Notes under the pieces: model-generated
Seen by the model: the letters and a program-made list of their open reading frames with translations, nothing else
Told to the model about the DNA's origin: nothing
The model's database searches: none
Part shown: piece by piece, positions 1 to 5,365 of the stretch
Numbering within the stretch: the stretch's first letter is position 1
Layout of the letters: every line of letters begins with the position of its first letter
Program-made: the position numbers and the translations under genes
Assembly: GCA_900557645.1 (NCBI GenBank)
Contig: USSZ01000043.1
Coordinates: 1 to 7,036, forward strand
Direction of reading: 5' to 3'
DNA: 7,036 bases
DNA from: an uncultured Eubacteriales bacterium
GTDB lineage: Bacteria > Bacillota > Clostridia > Christensenellales > UBA1242

Positions 1-1128
1 GGTGTTTCTGTCGTTGATGTGGGAATAACCACCACACCTGTAATTGCTTTTTTAACTAAAAAATTTGCTTTTGATTTTGGAGTGGTCATTAGTGCAAGCC
101 ACAACCCTAGCAATTTTAACGGTATCAAAATTTTTGATAATCTTGGATATAAAATTTCAGAAGAAATTGAAAATCAAATTGAACGCAAATTTGTTCAGAC
201 ATCATTAAAGGGATATGAAAATTTAGGACAATATGTTTTTAAGCCCAAATTAATTAAAGAATACAAAAAACAACTTCTTAAAACTTTCAAATCATTTAAA
301 GGATTAAAAATTGTTCTAGATTGTGCAAATGGGGCTTCTTTTAAAATAGCAAAAGATCTTTTTGAAAAACTTGATGGTGAAATTATAGTATTGAATAATA
401 AAAAAGATGGACTTAATATTAACAATAATTGTGGTGCTTTATATCCAGAAAAAATTTCGCAAGCAGTTTTAAATAATCATGCAGATATAGGATTTGCTTT
501 TGATGGCGATGCCGACCGAATTATATGTTGTGATGAAAATGGAAAAATAATTGATGGAGATGATATTTTATATTTACTTGCAAAACACTCCACTCCTAAA
601 ATTAATAAAATTGTTGGAACAAGCATGACTAATAAAGGGCTTGAAAAAGCATTAAATAGTCAAGGAATTACTTTAGAAAGAGCAGATGTAGGTGATAAAT
701 ATGTTGTTGAAAAAATGAAAAATAACAACGTTTTACTTGGTGGTGAACCATCTGGTCATATTATCATTCATTCTCTTGCAACTACAGGAGATGGAGTTCT
801 CACTGCACTTGAAATAACAAAAATCCTTATTCAATCAAAAAAGAAATTATCTGAACTTATTGATTATGTAAAGTTCCCCCAAGTAAATATAAATGTTCCT
901 GTAATTGATAAATATCGAATTTTAAATTCAGATCAATTATCAAAAGAAATATTGAAAACTGGACAAATGTTTGGCGAAAATGGAAGAGTCCTTGTCCGAG
1001 CAAGTGGAACAGAATCTAAAATAAGAATTATGTGTGAACATATAAACCTAAAAACAGCCCAAGAACAAGCAAAAATTCTAAAAAATATAGTTTTAAACTT
1101 AAATTTATCTCAAAAAAATAAATCATAA
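1..1128 (+). CDS. glmM: Phosphoglucosamine mutase GlmM, 5'-truncated by the window edge
   Basis: GlmM interconverts glucosamine-6-phosphate and glucosamine-1-phosphate in the cytoplasm, the step before GlmU on the way to UDP-GlcNAc, peptidoglycan and teichoic acids. The reading frame is open from base 1, upstream of the first in-frame GTG at 19, so the true start lies outside; 375 residues are present, and since GlmM is usually near 445-450 aa, about 70-80 are missing. Visible family motifs are the phosphoserine loop ISASHNP (catalytic Ser codon 97-99), the metal loop DGDADR (502-519), the sugar-binding GEPSGH (742-759) followed by TTGDG, and the C-terminal phosphate-binding RASGTE (997-1014). 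The order and the GLNIN...CG stretch favour GlmM over PgcA or ManB. One small deviation is CGALYPE where many GlmM proteins have CGSTHPE. The gene is intact to its TAA stop and faces the ABC operon convergently. Its promoter and usual cdaA/ybbR neighbours, if any, are not in the window. Confidence 0.95.
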   Translation, partial: GVSVVDVGITTTPVIAFLTKKFAFDFGVVISASHNPSNFNGIKIFDNLGYKISEEIENQIERKFVQTSLKGYENLGQYVFKPKLIKEYKKQLLKTFKSFKGLKIVLDCANGASFKIAKDLFEKLDGEIIVLNNKKDGLNINNNCGALYPEKISQAVLNNHADIGFAFDGDADRIICCDENGKIIDGDDILYLLAKHSTPKINKIVGTSMTNKGLEKALNSQGITLERADVGDKYVVEKMKNNNVLLGGEPSGHIIIHSLATTGDGVLTALEITKILIQSKKKLSELIDYVKFPQVNINVPVIDKYRILNSDQLSKEILKTGQMFGENGRVLVRASGTESKIRIMCEHINLKTAQEQAKILKNIVLNLNLSQKNKS

Positions 1129-1158
1129 AAAATTATTTATTCATAAATTCTTTTACAA

Positions 1159-1193
1159 AAAAAAGAAAGGACGATTTAAGCCCTTTCTTTTTT
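1159..1193. terminator. Bidirectional rho-independent terminator between glmM and the ABC permease gene
   Basis: A 12-bp stem pairs 1159-1170 (A-tract then GAAAGG) with 1182-1193 (CCTTTC then T-tract) around an 11-nt loop. The A-tract and T-tract flank the GC-containing core, so either strand ends in a U-run. The hairpin starts 30 nt after the glmM stop on the plus strand and lies 10 nt beyond the permease stop on the minus strand. That is the expected place for a shared terminator of two convergent units. Read directly from the sequence; termination itself is inferred. Confidence 0.85.
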
Positions 1194-1203
1194 ATAATAT
1201 TTT

Positions 1204-2898
1204 TTACAATGGTAAATCTTTCTTATCAAACCTAAATACTCCAACTATGAAAGTAATAATTCCCACTGCAAGTAAAATGCCAAATTTCCATAGATATGTT
1301 AAAGAACCATTTAATATTGATGTTGTATCAAAGAATGTTATAAGTGAAAGATAATTAAAGAAATTCATTTGAGAAATTCTCATAGCAGAAGGAACGACTT
1401 CAGAACCAAATAATCCTAATATTGTGCAAACAAGCGAGAATATAGTAAGTCCTCCACCTATAGACATTGAATACTTGCTTCTATTAAATATAGCAGAACA
1501 CATAAAACAATAACCTGCAATAGCAAACATTGTTAAAAATGCCCCTAAATTCAACAATAATATTTCACCAAAATTAATTGCAAAAGCGTTTCCACCAACA
1601 ATCCATACAGAAATCACACTGACAACTGTAACCATTAAAAACATTGCAAGAAGAGAAATCATTAAATAAGTCATTTGTGTGCAAGTAACAGTTCTTCTCT
1701 TTGTAGGTGTTGATAAAACATAAGCCATTGAACCAGAATCAACTTGACCTGCAATCAATCCATTTGCTGTCATAATTACAAATACCATTGGTAGTAAAAG
1801 TCCTGCAATTTTATAGAAAATTGAACCGATTATAAGACCATATATATCCATGTTTCCAAGTTCACTTAAAGCCTCTGCAACCTTTTCTGGAATTTGATCT
1901 GAAATACTCTTTGTTGCTTCTGCTTTTGCTTCTTCTGCAGTTTTACCTTCACTAAGCCATAATTGATATGTGCTTATGGCTGTATTTGAAATAACCTTAA
2001 CAGAAACTGCATATTGATCTGCTTCTTCTTCGGTCATGCCTTGTGCCAACATTTGAGAATAAGTCATATCATACATTGTTTGATTTGTTATAGAACTTGC
2101 TTCTTCAATATAATTTTTTTGATCATATACATAATCAGGCTTTAATTGTCCACTTTCATCAAGTGCATCTTCTTTATATGAACCTATTGCTGTTTTGGCT
2201 ATACTTTGTGCAGTTTGTGCTGTTTGTAATGCCATGGCTTCACTATTTTCTTGAGCAATAGATGTTGAATATGCATTATTATAAATAAAATTCAAATATG
2301 CCTGATCTATGACAGGTTTTGCTTTTTCTATAAAATCTTCTTGCTCGGTTGTTACTTCACAGCCGTCATAAGCCTTCAAAAAACCATCTAATAAATCTAT
2401 TATCATCTGGTCTTCAATTTGACTTACATCTATACCAAGTGAAGGACCTAAAGAAGGTAAGAAACTTTTAATCATTGGAAGCAAATTATTTATTATTTCT
2501 TTTCTTATTAATGTTTTTTCTTCTTCAGTTGGTTCTCTTCCTTCATTTGCTGTTTTAAAATCTTCTATCTTAGAATCATATTGGCCACCAACAGCATCCC
2601 ACGCCACTTTAATGTTATCAAGAGTTTCACCTTCTGGATTTGCAGTTATAATGGTGTTTTCAAAACTTGTGCTTAATAAATACATATCATAACTATCGAC
2701 TGCATTTTCTTTTAAATAAGATTCTTGGTCTGCTTGAACAAAAACATTTTTTAGCGAATCTCTTATATCATTAATACCAAGATTTCCTAAAACAATTATA
2801 ACAATAGCAAGCATAACACAGGTTGAAACAGTTACTGCGACCCATTTCACCCAATTTGCCTTCATTGATTGTTTAAATAGGGCTTTACTAAAATACAT
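1204..2898 (-). CDS. ABC-2 type transporter permease with large extracytoplasmic domain
   Basis: This is the membrane subunit of the exporter whose ATPases are encoded just upstream; the substrate is not known. The chosen ATG at 2896-2898 gives 564 aa and follows AAGGAGG with a 5-nt spacer; a TTG 30 nt upstream would overlap the ATPase gene and lacks such a site. Residues 17-41 form the first membrane helix, next to a basic N-terminus. Residues 42 to about 351 form a hydrophilic, Glu/Ala-rich, mostly helical segment expected outside the membrane. About five more hydrophobic segments follow, near 352-384, 410-433, 444-470, 477-497 and 534-555. The stretch GQVDSGSMAYVLSTPTKRR (384-402) after the second helix is typical of ABC-2 permeases (membrane_3 type), as is the short cytoplasmic tail ending FDKKDLPL. 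The outer domain holds a 31-residue tandem repeat. The gene lies 1 nt after the ATPase 2 stop, so it is co-translated. The family call is solid; what it exports (lipid, peptide or antimicrobial) is open. Confidence 0.88.
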   Translation of the reverse strand: MYFSKALFKQSMKANWVKWVAVTVSTCVMLAIVIIVLGNLGINDIRDSLKNVFVQADQESYLKENAVDSYDMYLLSTSFENTIITANPEGETLDNIKVAWDAVGGQYDSKIEDFKTANEGREPTEEEKTLIRKEIINNLLPMIKSFLPSLGPSLGIDVSQIEDQMIIDLLDGFLKAYDGCEVTTEQEDFIEKAKPVIDQAYLNFIYNNAYSTSIAQENSEAMALQTAQTAQSIAKTAIGSYKEDALDESGQLKPDYVYDQKNYIEEASSITNQTMYDMTYSQMLAQGMTEEEADQYAVSVKVISNTAISTYQLWLSEGKTAEEAKAEATKSISDQIPEKVAEALSELGNMDIYGLIIGSIFYKIAGLLLPMVFVIMTANGLIAGQVDSGSMAYVLSTPTKRRTVTCTQMTYLMISLLAMFLMVTVVSVISVWIVGGNAFAINFGEILLLNLGAFLTMFAIAGYCFMCSAIFNRSKYSMSIGGGLTIFSLVCTILGLFGSEVVPSAMRISQMNFFNYLSLITFFDTTSILNGSLTYLWKFGILLAVGIITFIVGVFRFDKKDLPL

Positions 2899-2899
2899 C

Positions 2900-3805
2900 T
2901 TAACCTCCTTTTTCTTGAACTTTTGCAAGAATTTCTTTAAAATGTTTTTCTAGGTTGTATTTTACCTCTGAAATAAATTTTAAATCATAATTTTGTAATA
3001 TATTAAACATTCTATTAATTTCTTTATCAAAAACTTGAATTGTAACTTGATTATATTTTTCTTGATCCCTTACTATATTGAATTTCAACTTTTTGAATTT
3101 TATGTAATCTTCTCTTGTTTTGAATTCAATTTTATAAGATTTATATGGTAAATTTTTCAATTCATTTATATCTGCTATGTCAATTATTCGTCCGTTGTAT
3201 ATAAGTGCAACCCTATCACAAGTAATTTCTAGTTCATCAAACATTTGACTGCTCATGAGTATAGTTTTACCTTTCTTTTTTTCATCTAAAATAAGTTCAA
3301 GAAAAGTTTCACGCATTAATGGGTCAAGTCCTGTAGTTGGTTCATCTAAAATCAAAATATCCTTATCTGCCATAAGTGCAGCAACTATTGCTGTTTTTTG
3401 TTTCATTCCCTTACTCATTCTTTTCAAGTTTGCTGAAGGGTCTAACTGTAATTTTTCAATCAAATAATTGGCATAATTCATATCTTTAAGGTTTAACATT
3501 TCTGCTTGTGCTTTTAAAAATGTTGTTCCATCTCTTAAATCTGGAAAAGCAATTTCTCCTGGGACATATTCAACATATTTTTTAATTTCACAAGATTCTT
3601 TCCATGCATCTTTACCAAGAACAAGCACAGAACCTTTTTGTGGTTTTAAAAAACCCATTATATGGCGAATGGTAGTTGTTTTACCACTACCATTAGTTCC
3701 TACAAAACCAAAAGTTTCTCCTTTATTAACAGAAAAATTTAAGTCAAAAATTCCCCTGTTTTCACCATAATCTTTAGTAAGGTTTTCTACTTTGATAACT
3801 TCCAT
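2900..3805 (-). CDS. ABC transporter ATP-binding protein (ATPase 2), H-loop His replaced by Gln
   Basis: A cytoplasmic nucleotide-binding subunit of 301 aa, presumably pairing with ATPase 1 to drive the permease. Residues 1-210 are the ABC domain: Walker A GTNGSGKTT (36-44), signature MSKGMKQ (130-136), Walker B LILDEP (151-156) with catalytic Glu155, and D-loop TGLDP. The segment at the Q-loop reads YVPGE (80-84) without the usual Gln, and the H-loop reads SSQMF, so residue 187 is Gln (CAA, 3245-3247) instead of the switch His. Residues from about 211 to 301 form a lysine-rich C-terminal extension shared in outline with ATPase 1. The ATG at 3803-3805 shares its A with the TAA stop of ATPase 1 (TAATG), and GGAGG (3815-3819) lies 9 nt upstream, implying translational coupling. 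It is clearly a paralogue of ATPase 1. The ATPase family is certain; its hydrolysis competence is uncertain. Confidence 0.93.
   Translation of the reverse strand: MEVIKVENLTKDYGENRGIFDLNFSVNKGETFGFVGTNGSGKTTTIRHIMGFLKPQKGSVLVLGKDAWKESCEIKKYVEYVPGEIAFPDLRDGTTFLKAQAEMLNLKDMNYANYLIEKLQLDPSANLKRMSKGMKQKTAIVAALMADKDILILDEPTTGLDPLMRETFLELILDEKKKGKTILMSSQMFDELEITCDRVALIYNGRIIDIADINELKNLPYKSYKIEFKTREDYIKFKKLKFNIVRDQEKYNQVTIQVFDKEINRMFNILQNYDLKFISEVKYNLEKHFKEILAKVQEKGG
2904..2910 (-). promoter_or_regulatory. Ribosome binding site that fixes the permease start
   Basis: On the minus strand AAGGAGG is followed by TTAAG and then ATG at 2896-2898. It lies inside the last codons of the ATPase 2 gene (Gly-Gly-stop). 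It decides for the 564-aa product against the longer TTG-started frame beginning at 2928. Confidence 0.85.
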
Positions 3806-4752
3806 TAAAATGTTCCTCCAAAGTTTTTATCTTCTTTATAGAATTGCATGAAGTAATCTTCAAGAGTAAATTTAACCTGTTTAAAAGATTTAACTTTATA
3901 TTGAGCCAATTTCTTAACAAATTCATTTATATCTTTATCATTAACAGCAACTAAAACAGACAATTCTTTTTCATTAAATGATTTTACCCCAATTCTTTTA
4001 ATATTAGTAACATCTTTTCTTGTCTTTGGCAAACTTGAAATAAAATCTTGCATTTCATTATTCGATGTAAAATAAACCATAAAGTTTTTATTTTCATTAT
4101 GTTTTATATCATTTGCGTCAAACATAGAAACTATTTTTCCGTCTTTAATTATAGCAATACGATCACAGGTTGCTTCAACCTCATTAAATATATGCGAAGA
4201 TAATAAAATTGTTTTACCACGTTTTTTCTCTTCCTTGATAAAATCAATAAAATTTTGTTGCATTACAGGATCAAGTCCACTTGTTGGTTCATCTAAAATT
4301 AAAACTTCAGGATCATGCATAAAAGCAGTAACTATGGCAAGTTTTCGTTTATCACCCAATGACATTTTTTTTGTTTCAGCATCTGGATTTAACTTAAATT
4401 TATCTAACAAATAATTTAATCTTTCTTTATTATCAATATTACGTAATTTACACATCATATCAATAAATTCCCAACCTGACAAACCTTCAGGTAATGCAAT
4501 TTCTCCTGGTAAATACCCAACCTTTCCTAATATTTTATAATAATTATGAAATGTTTCTTGCCCAAACAATTTTGTATCACCCTTTTGAGGACGAGAAAAA
4601 CCCATAATATGACGAATAGTTGTTGATTTACCAGCACCATTTGGACCTAAAAACCCAAAAACCTCACCTTCTTTTACAGAAAAGGTAACATCAAAAACAC
4701 CTCTACCATGACCATAGTCTTGTGTCAAATTTTCAACTTCTATGATGTTCAT
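3805..4752 (-). CDS. ABC transporter ATP-binding protein (ATPase 1)
   Basis: First gene of the exporter operon, a 315-aa cytoplasmic ATPase. The ABC domain carries Walker A GPNGAGKST (36-44), a Q-loop region reading YLPGE (80-84), a degenerate signature MSLGDKRK (130-137), Walker B LILDEP (151-156) with Glu155, D-loop SGLDP and an intact H-loop SSH (His187). Residues from about 211 onward are a C-terminal extension as found in ABC-2 drug and lipid exporter ATPases, ending in a Phe/Tyr-rich tail. AAAGGAGG (4757-4764) lies 4 nt before the ATG at 4750-4752. A promoter is visible about 95 nt upstream. Its paralogue follows with a 1-nt overlap, so the two are probably made in equal amounts and act as a heterodimer with the permease. 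No GntR-type or two-component regulator gene accompanies the operon within the window. The family is certain; the substrate is unknown. Confidence 0.94.
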   Translation of the reverse strand: MNIIEVENLTQDYGHGRGVFDVTFSVKEGEVFGFLGPNGAGKSTTIRHIMGFSRPQKGDTKLFGQETFHNYYKILGKVGYLPGEIALPEGLSGWEFIDMMCKLRNIDNKERLNYLLDKFKLNPDAETKKMSLGDKRKLAIVTAFMHDPEVLILDEPTSGLDPVMQQNFIDFIKEEKKRGKTILLSSHIFNEVEATCDRIAIIKDGKIVSMFDANDIKHNENKNFMVYFTSNNEMQDFISSLPKTRKDVTNIKRIGVKSFNEKELSVLVAVNDKDINEFVKKLAQYKVKSFKQVKFTLEDYFMQFYKEDKNFGGTF

Positions 4753-4813
4753 TTGTCCTCCTTTACTGTAATATTATATGCTTTTTATTTTATTTAAAAA
4801 GATTATAATTTAG

Positions 4814-4825
4814 TAATAATTATTA
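4814..4825. repeat. 12-bp perfect palindrome in the ABC operon leader
   Basis: TAATAATTATTA reads the same on both strands and lies about 15-25 nt inside the predicted transcript of the ABC operon. It could be half of an operator, but in DNA this AT-rich such palindromes arise easily by chance. Confidence 0.3.
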
Positions 4826-4844
4826 TCTATAACTATTCATTAAT

Positions 4845-4873
4845 ATTATACATTTAATAAAAATAAATTGCAA
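4845..4873 (-). promoter_or_regulatory. Sigma-A type promoter of the ABC exporter operon
   Basis: On the minus strand the -35 box TTGCAA (4868-4873) is separated by exactly 17 bp from a perfect -10 box TATAAT (4845-4850). Transcription should begin near 4838, giving a leader of about 85 nt before ATPase 1. Other TATAAT matches closer to the gene (for example 4802-4807) lack a plausible -35 box. The -35 box overlaps one copy of a direct repeat, which suggests regulation there. Confidence 0.65.
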
Positions 4874-4890
4874 TCAAAAACGCAATCAAA
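4870..4890. repeat. Tandem 9-bp direct repeat at the ABC operon -35 box
   Basis: GCAATCAAA occurs at 4870-4878 and again at 4882-4890, a 12-bp period; on the minus strand this is TTTGATTGC twice. The promoter-proximal copy shares four bases with the -35 box and the other lies just upstream. The position suits a binding site for a transcription factor. No regulator for it is encoded in the window. Confidence 0.5.
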
Positions 4891-4900
4891 TTCAAGTAAT

Positions 4901-4931
4901 AAAAAAAAGATATTTGAAATATCTTTTTTTT
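4901..4931 (-). terminator. Probable terminator of the two-gene hypothetical unit
   Basis: A 14-bp perfect stem pairs 4901-4914 with 4918-4931 around a 3-nt loop: an 8-base A-tract, GATATT, loop, AATATC and an 8-base T-tract. It lies about 63 nt beyond the stop of the 123-aa gene and just upstream of the ABC operon promoter, so it would separate the two units. The core has a single GC pair, so it is weaker than the hairpin at 1159-1193, though the long U-run helps. Confidence 0.6.
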
Positions 4932-4993
4932 ATTTAATATTCTTTTATAACTTGTAATTATTTCTAATAATAATTCAATTTATTTTATGATAA

Positions 4994-5365
4994 TTAAAGT
5001 TTAAAAGTTTGTATGTATGTTAAAGCCATAATAAAAATATTATAATCAAAATAAACTTTTTCATCATTTGTTTCCATTATAAATCTTTCATCATTTTCAA
5101 ACTCAATTTGAGTCTTTTCTAAAAATTTATAAAATTGATTCATTTTATCTTTTGGCAAATTTGGGTCATCAAAACTATCAACAACAGCACCAAAATCAGC
5201 AAAATAAAGTTTATTATCAATTTTTACTAAATAAATTGTCAAATAATTAAAATTATCTATAAGCATTAATCTAGTATTGATAGCATACTTTTGACTATTA
5301 ATTTTTTTTACATTTTCTTTTCCCACGTAATTTGCTAATGAGATAGCAACACTATCAATGTTCAT
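4994..5365 (-). CDS. Small hypothetical protein, DUF1828-like
   Basis: A 123-aa acidic cytoplasmic protein with no signal peptide or membrane helix. Residues 29-60 read as beta strands (Asn-Thr-Arg-Leu..., YLTIYLVK, KLYFADFGAVVD), followed by a helix (74-86, MNQFYKFLEKTQI), a strand-turn (FENDERFIMETND) and a C-terminal helix. The strand pattern with ADFG (56-59) resembles the LTDDG-centred core of DUF1828 proteins, often found in phage or accessory regions; this is recalled, weak similarity, not an alignment. The start is the ATG at 5363-5365: GAGGTGA (5374-5380) lies 8 nt upstream, whereas the GTG at 5375-5377 falls inside that ribosome site. The gene overlaps the end of the 507-aa gene by 11 nt, so the two are coupled and probably act together. 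The function is not known. Confidence 0.8.
   Translation of the reverse strand: MNIDSVAISLANYVGKENVKKINSQKYAINTRLMLIDNFNYLTIYLVKIDNKLYFADFGAVVDSFDDPNLPKDKMNQFYKFLEKTQIEFENDERFIMETNDEKVYFDYNIFIMALTYIQTFKL

Noticed and set aside
195..425. Minus-strand open frame of 76 codons inside glmM
   Set aside because: It lies wholly antisense to the well-conserved glmM frame and shows no protein features or ribosome site of its own.
2899..2928. Longer permease start at a TTG codon (2926-2928)
   Set aside because: It would overlap the ATPase 2 gene by 29 nt and has no ribosome site, while the ATG at 2896-2898 has AAGGAGG at proper spacing.
3255..3467. Plus-strand open frame of 70 codons inside ATPase 2
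   Set aside because: It is antisense to the Walker B/signature region of a clear ABC ATPase; its Ser/Ile/Phe-rich sequence is a by-product of the complementary strand.
4802..4830. Second promoter for the exporter with -10 at 4802-4807
   Set aside because: The -10 matches TATAAT but the -35 position reads ATAGAT, so the pair at 4845-4873 is far better.
4753..4993. Riboswitch, small RNA or CRISPR in the intergenic region
   Set aside because: The only structured elements are the terminator hairpin, a short palindrome and a two-copy repeat; there is no regular spacer-repeat array and no GC-containing aptamer-like fold.
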